A stretch of DNA of 64,000 nucleotides from Lacrimispora sphenoides (GTDB lineage: Bacteria; Bacillota; Clostridia; Lachnospirales; Lachnospiraceae): NCBI RefSeq assembly GCF_900105215.1, contig NZ_FOIP01000001.1, positions 1,133,501 to 1,197,500 on the forward strand, written 5' to 3'. The translations under genes and the position numbers were made by a program. Shown here piece after piece: positions 51,265-58,982 of the stretch. How positions within the stretch are numbered: the stretch's first letter is position 1; the number at the start of each line of letters is the position of its first letter. Below the pieces are notes generated by a model that was not told the DNA's origin, searched no databases, and saw only the letters and a program-made list of their open reading frames with translations.

Positions 51265-51699
51265 TCACTCCTGTTCTAATACTTTCCCGGCCTCAAACTC
51301 ACGGTATATGGTAATCCAATCATCTAATGGCATTGTAACAAGCCATTCATGCCTGTTCTTGCGGTGAAATACCGCAGGCAGGTTACAATCATCAAACGGT
51401 AAATATTTGGCTGCTGCGTTCGATTTGGCCTGTTCTATGGCATCATAGATATTCAACCGTTCCACCCTCTTGCATTCGATATGTATCTGTGGAAGTCCCA
51501 CCACATCAGCGGCGCCAGTATCACCACAATATTGCTGGCCTCTGCTCGTTTTATAACCATATTCTTTAAGGATATTGGCAAGCTCACGTTCGCCATTTGC
51601 TCCTTTATCTCTGCTATTAATCTTTCCCAAAATACTCCTTTCTCCCCCGCCGCCCTGAAATAGCGGCAGGGGCTGTACCAATGGCATGTCGTGACACAT
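51265..51699 (-). CDS. Hjc-like/PD-(D/E)XK Holliday junction resolvase
   Basis: The 144-aa protein shows NSRDKGANGERELANIL with the conserved Glu, GAADVVGLP with Asp and HIECKRVERLN with the ExK pair, the arrangement of archaeal-type Hjc and phage RecU-like resolvases. It lies in the replication-recombination block. It probably cuts branched DNA before packaging. Confidence 0.78.
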   Translation of the reverse strand: MCHDMPLVQPLPLFQGGGGERSILGKINSRDKGANGERELANILKEYGYKTSRGQQYCGDTGAADVVGLPQIHIECKRVERLNIYDAIEQAKSNAAAKYLPFDDCNLPAVFHRKNRHEWLVTMPLDDWITIYREFEAGKVLEQE

Positions 51700-51746
51700 A
51701 GACCTTTGGGATTCCTTTTATTGTCAGCCCGTTAAGGCACACAAGG

Positions 51747-52373
51747 CTATTCTACGTACTTAATTCCGTACACCTTATATTTGTTCGTGAAACTCTCTAC
51801 GCCCGTTGTATGGGCCTCTGTGTGATGCGTACGGCACAGGCATATCTTGCGGTGTTGTGAATCATCAAGCGTTCGCCTGTCATTGCCCATGCCTATGGCA
51901 TCTACATGATGAATCTCTCCCGGTCTGCCGCAGATCGCACATTTTTTGAGCTTCAAACAGGCATACAGGTAATGACCTATATCATCCGTCCGGTCCAGTG
52001 CAAAATCTGCAAGCGGTATCCCCATTTCCAGGGCATAATCCAGGATTACATTTATAAACTCTCTTGCCGTATCCATGGAGCACCCGGAAAATGAAAAGTA
52101 CTCTGCGCCGGTCCGGTATATGTAAAGGTACTTAAGCCACTCTTTCATGACCTCCGGTACCTCGCCGGTATAGGCTGCTATGTCATTTATCGTGGCATAA
52201 GCTTTCTTACGTTGCTCTGCGCTGATATGCCGCCCATCATCAAGCCAGACCAAACAATTACGCATTCGCTTTTCCTCAATAGGCTCCATGAGGTTTTTAC
52301 CAGGAATAAAAATCTGGAGATATGTACCTTCCTCAACCGGCTTATATCCGGTTATCCTTGCAAGTTCATGCAC
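51747..52373 (-). CDS. Putative HNHc nuclease (HNHc_6 type)
   Basis: The 208-aa protein has a C-terminal zinc-containing HNH site: CAICGRPGEIHHVDAIG followed by DSQHRKICLCRTHHTEAH. The N-terminal part (EEKRMRNCLVWLDDGRHIS) fits the phage 'putative HNHc nuclease' group encoded beside ERF genes. Its role in recombination is not established. Confidence 0.82.
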   Translation of the reverse strand: MHELARITGYKPVEEGTYLQIFIPGKNLMEPIEEKRMRNCLVWLDDGRHISAEQRKKAYATINDIAAYTGEVPEVMKEWLKYLYIYRTGAEYFSFSGCSMDTAREFINVILDYALEMGIPLADFALDRTDDIGHYLYACLKLKKCAICGRPGEIHHVDAIGMGNDRRTLDDSQHRKICLCRTHHTEAHTTGVESFTNKYKVYGIKYVE

Positions 52374-52387
52374 TTACGTCACCTCAA

Positions 52388-53077
52388 TTATTTAAACGGC
52401 AGCCCATTATCTGCATTATCCGGTGGAATTGTTGCGGGATCAGCCGGAACTACTGGCTTGTCTGGAGTAGCCTTAAAACTCTTTATAGCGCTTCGGTATT
52501 GGTTCTGGTCCATATCAGCAAATTTTCCGATTTTATAATAAGCACAAATTGCCTTTTCACTTTTTCCGATTCGGTCGCATTCAGACAACAGTTCATCAAC
52601 TTGCTTTTTATTAATCCTGGAAACATTGGGCTTGCTTTCATGTGGCTTATTCGCTAATTCATGGCATTCAGCGTCTGGATCGGACATTTCCTCAGTCGGA
52701 ATACAAAAGAGCTGGAAACAGGCGTATTTGAATGCTATAGCCATGGCCTTATTAGTTGCCTTATCTCCACTGTCCATTCCCTCACCAATAGTCACTACTT
52801 CAACACTAGAACCGTCCTCTGCATAAAAGGTATATTTGACTTTGCATATTGAATAAATCAGTTGACCGCCTTTTGCAGTAGTTCGTTCCTCTCGGTGCTG
52901 CTCCAATACCTGTGGGACAGTAAAAATCTTGTTTTTGATAAATGCAGGATTTAGAGCGTTCATAACATCGTCAACGCCGCGGTACATAAAACCTTGCTGT
53001 TGATTCTTTTTATCCTTTCCAATCGCTCCCACGTCCTCCATGACGGCGACTATGGACTGATAAATCTTTTCTCCCAA
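52388..53077 (-). CDS. erf: ERF-family single-strand annealing protein
   Basis: The 229 aa have the ERF core: GFMYRGVDDVMNALNPAF, then YAEDGSSVEVVTIGEGMDSG and DKATNKAMAIAFKYACFQLF (partly quoted). The C-terminal part is linker-like. It anneals single strands during phage recombination. It is encoded with DUF1351 and a resolvase, a common set. Confidence 0.9.
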   Translation of the reverse strand: MGEKIYQSIVAVMEDVGAIGKDKKNQQQGFMYRGVDDVMNALNPAFIKNKIFTVPQVLEQHREERTTAKGGQLIYSICKVKYTFYAEDGSSVEVVTIGEGMDSGDKATNKAMAIAFKYACFQLFCIPTEEMSDPDAECHELANKPHESKPNVSRINKKQVDELLSECDRIGKSEKAICAYYKIGKFADMDQNQYRSAIKSFKATPDKPVVPADPATIPPDNADNGLPFK

Positions 53078-53079
53078 AA

Positions 53080-54006
53080 TTAGACTTCCTTTCTCTCAAA
53101 ATAAAGTCCCAGGCTATTCATAGCCATTTCAAGCTCCTGTAACTCTGCATCAGTTCCGACTACCGTATAAACCGCCTTGATTGATTCCGGCATAGTGAGC
53201 GGTGCGGCAGCGGCTTCATTAACGGTTGTAATCGCTTCTTTGACTTCTGCTTTGGCTGCTTCCTCTGCTTCTTTTCTGATCCGTTCTTCCTCGGCAATCT
53301 TCCGGCGTTCCTCTGCCTTTGCACGCTCAATCTCAGCCTGTATACGTCTCTCCTGCTCTGCTTGTAATCTCGCTTCTTCTCGCTTTAAAATCTCGGCTTT
53401 CTGAGCCTCATACTTGTTGATGTGGCCCAAAGCCTCAGGCAGATTAAGCGTGGCGGCAAATATACGTAACGCCTCCTCTTTGGCCTCTGAATTATTGGCA
53501 TCAATAGCCATCTTGCCAGCCCTTGCATTGGTAATAACTTCGGTCATTTCTTTTGTCAGAGCCTTAAGGCTTGTACTGGCATTGGTCCACTTATCCGATT
53601 TGATTTTATACAGCGGAAGGAAATCAACCATATCACCGATATTTTCATCATAAATCCTCTGGATATCGGCCTCACGCTCTGCAATGCGCTTGCTTTCGAA
53701 CTCCTCAACTTGCCTAAGTATGTAATCAATGGGGATATCAAGCTTTGCAGATAGGGCCTTAACCTTATCAGCGAACTTTTCATACGGTTCCATCCATAAC
53801 TTTTTTGTTGTTTTAAGGCTATCATCTACTGACTTTTTTGTTTTCCTGAGATCGGCAACGGACTTTTTTGCAGCCGCTTTCTGGTCCTCTGTGAAAACAA
53901 CACTGTCATACTCATGGGTGCGCTCCTCTATCCATTTTTCGAAATCATCAAAATTCGCTGTGATCTCCATTTTCCCCGTTGTTACATTCAGTTCCATATT
54001 GCTCAT
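53080..54006 (-). CDS. DUF1351 protein with long coiled coil
   Basis: The 308-aa protein begins MSNMELNVTTGKMEITANFD and has a long Glu/Arg/Ala-rich coiled coil in the second half (KREEARLQAEQERRIQAEIE). DUF1351 proteins are encoded with ERF or RecT genes in Firmicute phages and probably assist DNA recombination. The ATG at 54006 follows GGAGTGG. Confidence 0.82.
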   Translation of the reverse strand: MSNMELNVTTGKMEITANFDDFEKWIEERTHEYDSVVFTEDQKAAAKKSVADLRKTKKSVDDSLKTTKKLWMEPYEKFADKVKALSAKLDIPIDYILRQVEEFESKRIAEREADIQRIYDENIGDMVDFLPLYKIKSDKWTNASTSLKALTKEMTEVITNARAGKMAIDANNSEAKEEALRIFAATLNLPEALGHINKYEAQKAEILKREEARLQAEQERRIQAEIERAKAEERRKIAEEERIRKEAEEAAKAEVKEAITTVNEAAAAPLTMPESIKAVYTVVGTDAELQELEMAMNSLGLYFERKEV

Positions 54007-54133
54007 AATCCACTCCTATCTGGCTTCTGTTAGCCATCTGCTTAGTAATTCTCGATTTATTGATACACTCTTCACACGCTGCGCTGTCTGATTCCAGATA
54101 CAGGCCGCACATGTCGCATTTATGCCTGTTCAT
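53948..54133 (-). CDS. Small zinc-finger phage protein
   Basis: The 61-aa protein has two CxxC pairs (CDMCGLYLE and CEECI), a zinc ribbon. Its 3' end overlaps the DUF1351 gene by 59 nt. The ATG at 54133 has only a weak ribosome site (GAGTGAT), and a GTG at 54142 is an alternative. Confidence 0.55.
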   Translation of the reverse strand: MNRHKCDMCGLYLESDSAACEECINKSRITKQMANRSQIGVDYEQYGTECNNGENGDHSEF

Positions 54134-54452
54134 TGGGATCACTCTTTAAGTCAAGTTTTAGTTCCTCCAACTGCTTAATCGCTTCATTGATATTGTCGTC
54201 TTCCCAAACATCGTAGCACCATTCATAATCCTGACCGGATTCCCAGCCGCTGGTATATACTCTCATGTGAGCTGCCGCTGTATGGCCGCTAAAATCAAAA
54301 AACGCGGTAGGGAGGTCCCCTGTAATTTCACGGTCACGCCGGTTGACTCCATTAATATCAAGCACCAGATCAAGCAGCCTATGTAATCCTTCACGCCTGC
54401 TATATTCAGTCCGGCGCCTTGCAGCTAATTTCTTGCGGTTTCGATTATTCAC
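54120..54452 (-). CDS. Phage protein of unknown function
   Basis: A 110-aa protein with a basic N-terminus (MNNRNRKKLAARRRTEYSRR) and DLPTAFFDFSGHTAAAHMRV. It overlaps both neighbours slightly. The family is not recognised. Confidence 0.65.
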   Translation of the reverse strand: MNNRNRKKLAARRRTEYSRREGLHRLLDLVLDINGVNRRDREITGDLPTAFFDFSGHTAAAHMRVYTSGWESGQDYEWCYDVWEDDNINEAIKQLEELKLDLKSDPNEQA

Positions 54453-54627
54453 TTGACAATCCTCCGATCCTCCCCGTATAATCAGGGTTATAATTGATTT
54501 TTATGTTACACTGACCTGCAGGTGTTGGCGCACCTGTGGGCCTTTTTCTTTTACCGCCGTTTCCCCAGTCAAATTGATTCATTCCAATGGCTGATCCGGC
54601 TTTGAGGGTTTTATGTTTCCTGCTCAT
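54445..54627 (-). CDS. Small basic phage protein
   Basis: 60 aa, rich in Lys, Gly and Pro (MSRKHKTLKAGSAIGMNQFD), with no recognised domain. Start and stop overlap adjacent genes by 1 and 8 nt, as for genes of a single operon. Confidence 0.55.
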   Translation of the reverse strand: MSRKHKTLKAGSAIGMNQFDWGNGGKRKRPTGAPTPAGQCNIKINYNPDYTGRIGGLSSE

Positions 54628-55208
54628 TAGTACTCCTCGCAGCGTAGGTTTACTGGAAGAACAATTTTGATGTTCTCTCTCTTACCTCTTTCGCCTGATC
54701 TGATAACAATTGCGTCCTTCGGTCCTCTTAAATCAATTCTTGCAATAGGAATGCGGTCACCATAATCACTGATAGAAGCCAGCGCATCTTTCAGAAGATT
54801 TGCATTTACTCCTATGGTTAGACCCTTCGGTTCTGTCATTAAATCGTTCACCATTTTTTCTACACCATAATATTCACCTTCTGGCTGAACATACCCCATG
54901 ATAGATTCACCGACCTGCACATAAATGCGGTTTTTAGAAACTTCGATATCAACATAAGAATCATGCCGTGTTATCTTCGGAATGTTTGGTTTTATGTAAC
55001 ATGAAAATGATTCATCGGCTTCCGTAATATCTGCATATTCAATCGAAACCTTATGCCCGTCAAGCGCTGTGGCTTTAATCGTTTTGGTTTCTACATCTAC
55101 TTTCAAATAAATCCAAGGTAATTTACCTCCCTTATACTCAGGTCCAACAAACCTCTTTGTATTATCAATGATTCTCTTAAAATCCTTTGCGGATATTCTT
55201 GCTTTCAT
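54627..55208 (-). CDS. Beta-clamp-like phage protein
   Basis: The 193-aa protein shows DnaN-like phrases: IKATALDGHKVSIEYADI, SCYIKPNIPKI, TIGVNANLLKDALASI and a final KIVLPVNLR. It is about half the length of DnaN. The ATG at 55208 follows AGGAGGTGAGCG. It may act as a sliding clamp or clamp mimic for phage replication. The assignment rests on patterns and is moderate. Confidence 0.6.
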   Translation of the reverse strand: MKARISAKDFKRIIDNTKRFVGPEYKGGKLPWIYLKVDVETKTIKATALDGHKVSIEYADITEADESFSCYIKPNIPKITRHDSYVDIEVSKNRIYVQVGESIMGYVQPEGEYYGVEKMVNDLMTEPKGLTIGVNANLLKDALASISDYGDRIPIARIDLRGPKDAIVIRSGERGKRENIKIVLPVNLRCEEY

Positions 55209-55215
55209 TCCTCGC

Positions 55216-55284
55216 TCACCTCCTGCCATAAAAGAATATAATTAATAGCATCAGCCAGACCCATAGGGGAAAATATATATTCAT
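55216..55284 (-). CDS. 22-residue membrane peptide
   Basis: ATG at 55284 follows AGGAGGACCT. The peptide (FPLWVWLMLLIIFFYGRR) is one TM helix with a basic end. Its last codons contain the ribosome site of the clamp-like gene, suggesting translational coupling. The function is unknown. Confidence 0.5.
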   Translation of the reverse strand: MNIYFPLWVWLMLLIIFFYGRR

Positions 55285-55292
55285 AGGTCCTC

Positions 55293-56015
55293 CTATTCAT
55301 CGGCTTTGTTCTTAAAAGCCACCATTTCAAAATTACCCGTATCAGGAACCATGATCTGGATTTTGGGATAGTTCTTAAAGTTTCTTGCTGTGGAGTTGCC
55401 CAACATCTTGCCTACCTGGGAGTTGCCCAACATCTTGCCTACCTGGGAGTTGCCCAACATCTTGCCTACCTGGGAGTTGCCCAACATCTCGCCTACCTGG
55501 GAGTTGCCCAACATCTCGCCTACCTGGGAGCTGTCCCACATCTTGCCTACCTGGGAGTTGCCCAACATCTTGCCTACCTGGGAGTTGTCCAACATCTCGC
55601 CTACCTGGGAGTTGCCCAACAATACCAAAACGTCATTGCATAATTTCTTAACTTCGCAGCGTTTCAGCCTGTAGAATCCAGATGATAATTCTTCCAGCTT
55701 CTGATCTACCAGTACATGCTTGTCCCACCAGTCACACACATATTCCCGAAACATTTTTTCATGTTCTTCCCTGTCGAACCAATCCGGGACGATATCCTGA
55801 TCCACAACAAATTCCCATTTCTCCGGCTGCTCTTTTGGGCTTACCCACCATTCATTATCTTTGGGGACCAGCTCAGCGCGGACAAACACCCTTTTTGCAT
55901 TCCATCGGGTATCTTCGATCTTTAAGCTTTCCAGCAAGTCAGAATGGCTGTCATTGGCTCCTGGTGCTACTACTACTTTACTTTTTAAAATAATTCCACT
56001 CTTAAAACGGCACAT
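55293..56015 (-). CDS. Phage protein with tandem nonapeptide repeats
   Basis: The 240-aa protein has a folded N-terminus (RVFVRAELVPKDNEWWVSP) and a C-terminal array of eight to nine copies of LGNSQVGKM/E encoded by 27-bp DNA repeats. The regular 9-residue period with Asn, Ser, Val and Gly at fixed places suggests a beta-solenoid. Similar repeat proteins occur in clostridial phages without known function. Copy number may vary by slippage. Confidence 0.7.
   Translation of the reverse strand: MCRFKSGIILKSKVVVAPGANDSHSDLLESLKIEDTRWNAKRVFVRAELVPKDNEWWVSPKEQPEKWEFVVDQDIVPDWFDREEHEKMFREYVCDWWDKHVLVDQKLEELSSGFYRLKRCEVKKLCNDVLVLLGNSQVGEMLDNSQVGKMLGNSQVGKMWDSSQVGEMLGNSQVGEMLGNSQVGKMLGNSQVGKMLGNSQVGKMLGNSTARNFKNYPKIQIMVPDTGNFEMVAFKNKADE
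55393..55620. repeat. 27-bp tandem repeats in coding sequence
   Basis: About 8.4 units of a 27-bp sequence beginning GAGTTGCCCAACATCTTGCC on the plus strand, differing at a few bases (C/T in TCTTGCC or TCTCGCC; GTTGCCC, GCTGTCC or GTTGTCC). Reading frame is kept because 27 is divisible by three. Confidence 0.9.
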
Positions 56016-56033
56016 CTTTGTTATCCTCCTTTT

Positions 56034-56786
56034 TTATGCTGCGTTTTTCTCAATCGTTGGAAGAATCCCGTTGTCTTTAAGTAACTGATAAAGAAATAGT
56101 CTTCCTTTTTGCGTCCATTTGGTGTTCATTTTAACATCTGGTCTACCATCAGAATGCGTTATATCTACAGTGTTAGAGTGGGTATATCCGCAATTCTGAT
56201 ACTCCTTATACAAGAGCCATTGACCGCTTTGCTTATACTGGACTTTAAGAGCATGAAGAAGATCATTCATTGCCTGCCCGCTCATGCCGTAATCCTTTGC
56301 TATCTGAGTAATGGTTACAAGGCCCGTATTCTTTAGGATTTTATCCATATAGTCAGCCTTTGGTTTCAATTCTCCGATTATCTGATTTTTAACATTGACT
56401 TCCTCAATCAGCAGAGTTTTATCTCCCTTTAATTTTTCGATTGTCATATTAGCCAGCTTCAAGGCTCTTGCAAACACCTGCTCCGGCGTGTTCCAGGCTT
56501 TTTCAAGATCAAGGAAGTACTGGCGGTATATCCTGCCTTTCTCGGTTCGCTGGATCATGCAAATCTGTTTTGCCATGTCCACTGATACTTCATAATCAAC
56601 CGATGGGCGGCCTCCTGTACTTTCGCTCTTTTTTGAGCAAAAGTCTTTACCTTCCTCAAATCCGTACTCTGCCATTCTTGGGAACCAATCTTTAAATGCT
56701 GTTTTGATTTCCAATCCTTCATGTAAATCTCTGGCTGATACTGTAGGGCTTTCAGATTCATAATTGATCTGAATTATTTCGTTCAA
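56034..56786 (-). CDS. Phage antirepressor, AntA plus KilAC domains
   Basis: The 250-aa protein has an N-terminal AntA/AntB domain (TVSARDLHEGLEIKTAFKDW, EVSVDMAKQICMIQRTEKG), a coiled linker, and the C-terminal ANT/KilAC domain (LVTITQIAKDYGMSGQAMND, GQWLLYKEYQNCGYTHS, DVKMNTKWTQKGRLFLYQLL; partly quoted). Antirepressors inactivate CI-type repressors to allow induction. The C-terminal module recurs in the BRO-N gene at 57760. Confidence 0.9.
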   Translation of the reverse strand: MNEIIQINYESESPTVSARDLHEGLEIKTAFKDWFPRMAEYGFEEGKDFCSKKSESTGGRPSVDYEVSVDMAKQICMIQRTEKGRIYRQYFLDLEKAWNTPEQVFARALKLANMTIEKLKGDKTLLIEEVNVKNQIIGELKPKADYMDKILKNTGLVTITQIAKDYGMSGQAMNDLLHALKVQYKQSGQWLLYKEYQNCGYTHSNTVDITHSDGRPDVKMNTKWTQKGRLFLYQLLKDNGILPTIEKNAA

Positions 56787-56804
56787 TAAAATACCTCCTT
56801 TTGG

Positions 56805-56833
56805 TTGCTTCCATATTCTTCCAGTCTTATAAT
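56805..56833 (+). promoter_or_regulatory. Promoter of the plus-strand gene at 56881
   Basis: TTGCTT (56805-56810) and TATAAT (56828-56833) with 17-bp spacing. A near-palindrome around 56833-56866 follows before the ribosome site AAAGGAG. Confidence 0.6.
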
Positions 56834-56880
56834 GTACTTACAAGCCTTGCAGGGCTGAGTACATAAGAAAGGAGATTTTT

Positions 56881-57252
56881 ATGGATAAACCTAGTTTAAA
56901 AAAAGACTTAATTTATAATTTTTGGAATATCGCTGACCTTAAGCAATTAGGCACCCAGCGATTACAATTAGTTACTGCATCTGGCTTAATATCAGGTGTC
57001 CCAGCCAGACTACCAGTCGACACCGAGTACGATGAACTTGTTGGCACTCAAATATTGGCAAAATATTATGTTGATGCGGTTAAGAACTATCGTTCAAGAC
57101 ATGGACTATCTGGCACAGAGTCCGTGCCTGGAAATGATGGCGCCATAGTTCTCCAGGATGTTGTCATTACTAATACATCAGGAACTATAGATATTCCGTT
57201 CCTTGTCGTATTTTTCGACCAAATCATAGGCGTTTCCCTTGGGAATATCTAG
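56881..57252 (+). CDS. Plus-strand prophage protein of unknown function
   Basis: The 123-aa protein has YNFWNIADLKQLG at the start, VTASGLISGVPA, and ends NTSGTIDIPFLVVFFDQIIG. The phrase IPFLVVFFDQIIGVSLGNI is one I associate with small hypothetical proteins of Firmicute elements. ATG at 56881 follows AAAGGAG. It is read against the surrounding operon from its own promoter and is probably expressed in the lysogen. Its 3' end overlaps the convergent gene by 75 nt. Confidence 0.7.
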   Translation: MDKPSLKKDLIYNFWNIADLKQLGTQRLQLVTASGLISGVPARLPVDTEYDELVGTQILAKYYVDAVKNYRSRHGLSGTESVPGNDGAIVLQDVVITNTSGTIDIPFLVVFFDQIIGVSLGNI

Positions 57253-57342
57253 TTTTACATCAATCTGCCGGCCTTGGGATTTAATTTCGAGGTCGGCAAC
57301 TCTTTTCTCCAGTGCCTCCCATTTCTTTTTACTAATCCACAT
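57178..57342 (-). CDS. Small coiled-coil phage protein
   Basis: A 54-codon gene from ATG 57342 behind AAAGGAAGTG. MWISKKKWEALEKRVADLEI is a typical short coiled-coil protein of the early phage region. It overlaps the 3' end of the plus-strand gene by 75 nt on the opposite strand. Confidence 0.6.
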   Translation of the reverse strand: MWISKKKWEALEKRVADLEIKSQGRQIDVKLDIPKGNAYDLVEKYDKERNIYSS

Positions 57343-57357
57343 CATTCTCACTTCCTT

Positions 57358-57507
57358 TCAAAGTACCTCTAAATACGCACACACCGCTAATATCAATCCT
57401 ACGCCCGCAACAAATATCATTCGTGGCATTATGTACTTCACTATTTCTAGGGCCAGTGATGGGCTGTGGTCGGTGTAGTCGTCTAGGGGGTTGGGGTTTT
57501 CTCTCAT
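57358..57507 (-). CDS. Small single-TM phage protein
   Basis: A 49-codon gene from ATG 57507 behind AAAGGAGCAGG. A polar N-terminus (NPNPLDDYTDHSP) precedes one TM helix (IFVAGVGLILAVCAYLEVL). The function is unknown; it may influence entry or exclusion. Confidence 0.6.
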   Translation of the reverse strand: MRENPNPLDDYTDHSPSLALEIVKYIMPRMIFVAGVGLILAVCAYLEVL

Positions 57508-57758
57508 ACCTGCTCCTTTCCTCTTACTATCTGTAGGATCTCCTGGTCACTCAATCCGAGTGCAGATACTAAAGACCATAAGTCCTGCAACCGGAAGGTT
57601 TCTGGGTGCTGCCAGCGGTAATTTATCGTTCCTTCCGGACGGTTTAACCGATGCGCAATCTCCTTTGTTTTAATCTGTTTGATTTCCATTCTTTTTCTGA
57701 TAGTAACGCGAGCGATAAGCTTCTTTTGCTCAAAGTCACTTAATTTCACTTTTGGCAA
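57504..57758 (-). CDS. Small HTH-like DNA-binding protein of the early region
   Basis: The 84-aa protein has an XRE-like HTH (IKTKEIAHRLNRPEGTINYR) and a C-terminal ALGLSDQEILQIV segment. It opens at TTG 57758 behind GAGGGAG. It overlaps the TM protein gene by 4 nt. Confidence 0.65.
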   Translation of the reverse strand: MPKVKLSDFEQKKLIARVTIRKRMEIKQIKTKEIAHRLNRPEGTINYRWQHPETFRLQDLWSLVSALGLSDQEILQIVRGKEQV

Positions 57759-57759
57759 T

Positions 57760-58110
57760 TTACTCCCTCACCTTCTGTGTCCATTTTGTATTCATTTTAA
57801 CCGATGTACTGCCGTCAGAATGAGTTATGTCGATCGTTTCAGAGTGTGTGTAGCCGCATTTGGAATAATCCTTATAAAGCAGCCATTGCCCACTCTCATT
57901 TATGACGATGGTTTCTTTATTCTGTATTCCATCAAAGACCATCAATTTGGTTTTGTCATCACCATCAACGTGCCTGTTAATATCTCGGCTACCGTTTTGG
58001 TACCCGAGGATACCAGCAACATCTTTACCGACAAAATATGGTTCGTCACCCATGGTTACTGTCCGTATCTGCCCGAACTCAGCATTGCTAAAGACTTTTA
58101 GATTATTCAA
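57760..58110 (-). CDS. BRO-N protein with a short ANT-like tail (chimeric antirepressor)
   Basis: The 116 aa consist of a BRO-N domain (MGDEPYFVGKDVAGILGYQN) joined after about residue 70 to GQWLLYKDYSKCGYTHSETI and KMNTKWTQKVRE, which is the C-terminal segment of the AntA/KilAC protein at 56034. The last 25 residues of that domain (LFLYQLL and after) are missing. It looks like a recombinant between antirepressor genes. It may still bind DNA. Confidence 0.75.
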   Translation of the reverse strand: MNNLKVFSNAEFGQIRTVTMGDEPYFVGKDVAGILGYQNGSRDINRHVDGDDKTKLMVFDGIQNKETIVINESGQWLLYKDYSKCGYTHSETIDITHSDGSTSVKMNTKWTQKVRE

Positions 58111-58331
58111 ATATGTACCTCCTTTTCGTTATTTTCGTTCTGAATGTCTTCAACAAAAACGTCAATTGGAACACCAAAATACCTTGCCAAAGCCATGCGT
58201 TTCTCCACTTTTGGAGTATATCTTCCATACTTCCAATTTGTTAATGTTGCCGTGGAAACGCCTGTCTGCTTAGCGACCTCATAATCAGTCACTTTGGCCT
58301 TGTCTCTTAATTCTGCATATTTTTGATACAA
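58107..58331 (-). CDS. Cro-like XRE regulator
   Basis: The 74-aa protein starts at TTG 58331 behind GGGAGGTGAAAA and encodes YQKYAELRDKAKVTDYEVAK, TGVSTATLTNWKYGRYTPK and RYFGVPIDVFVED, a complete Cro/C1 HTH. An ATG at 58400 would extend it without a ribosome site. It is divergent from the CI-like gene across shared operators and has closely similar HTH sequence, as expected of a Cro/CI pair. Confidence 0.82.
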   Translation of the reverse strand: MYQKYAELRDKAKVTDYEVAKQTGVSTATLTNWKYGRYTPKVEKRMALARYFGVPIDVFVEDIQNENNEKEVHI

Positions 58332-58435
58332 ATTTTCACCTCCCTGAAGAAATCTATTGACATTAGCTAAGTTTTCTAATATAATTATGATGTCGGTCAA
58401 AGTTATAATAGAAACCTATGCTAATTCCTTTTATT

Positions 58436-58518
58436 TAGCTTATGTATCAAAGCTATGGTCATATAATAGCATTGATTTCAAAGCTTGTCAATAGGGTTTA
58501 GCTTATTTTTCAAACTTA
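58436..58518. promoter_or_regulatory. Three 20-bp operators of the lysogeny switch
   Basis: TAGCTTATGTATCAAAGCTA (58436-58455), TAGCATTGATTTCAAAGCTT (58467-58486) and TAGCTTATTTTTCAAACTTA (58499-58518) are variants of one imperfect palindrome. Starts are 31 and 32 bp apart, three helical turns, so bound repressors would line up on one face. A weaker half-site lies near 58386-58405. Confidence 0.7.
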
Positions 58519-58535
58519 TTTTTAAGAGGTGCTAT

Positions 58536-58946
58536 ATGTATGATATTTTTGCAAAATTATGTGAAATTAATAAAGTGACTCCCTATCGCGTATGCAAGGA
58601 AACGGGGATAACTACCGCAACTATTAGCAATTGGAAGGCGGGAAGGTATGTGCCCAAGCAGGATAAAATGAAGAAACTTGCTGATTATTTCGGGGTGTCT
58701 GTTGAATACCTAACCACTGGAGAGGAACCGAAATCAGAAAATGCGAATGTTAGCAAACAAATGGCAGATCGCGACATTGCGAAAAGATTTGCTGATATAA
58801 TTGGAGATATTAATGATCCTGATGGTAGCCCACTTTATTTTGACGGAGTGGAACTTGATGACAAAACAAAGGAAATCATGGCAACTTATGTGACGAATGT
58901 AAAACAGCAGTTTGAAATCATGCGCGAAATGGTCAAGAAAAAATAA
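58536..58946 (+). CDS. CI-like phage repressor, XRE family
   Basis: The 136-aa protein has an N-terminal Cro/C1 HTH (YDIFAKLCEINKVTPYRVCK, TGITTATISNWKAGRYVPK) and a C-terminal helical part without a LexA-type Ser/Lys protease domain. It is therefore probably removed by an antirepressor and not by RecA-driven cleavage, in agreement with the antirepressor genes at 56034 and 57760. ATG at 58536 follows AAGAGGTG. Confidence 0.85.
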   Translation: MYDIFAKLCEINKVTPYRVCKETGITTATISNWKAGRYVPKQDKMKKLADYFGVSVEYLTTGEEPKSENANVSKQMADRDIAKRFADIIGDINDPDGSPLYFDGVELDDKTKEIMATYVTNVKQQFEIMREMVKKK

Positions 58947-58982
58947 TTTAAAAGAAGTCATGCCTGACTGGGGGAAGGGAAA

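Noticed and set aside
55393..55620. Possible CRISPR array
   Set aside because: The repeats are directly adjacent without unique spacers and keep a protein frame; it is a coding tandem repeat.
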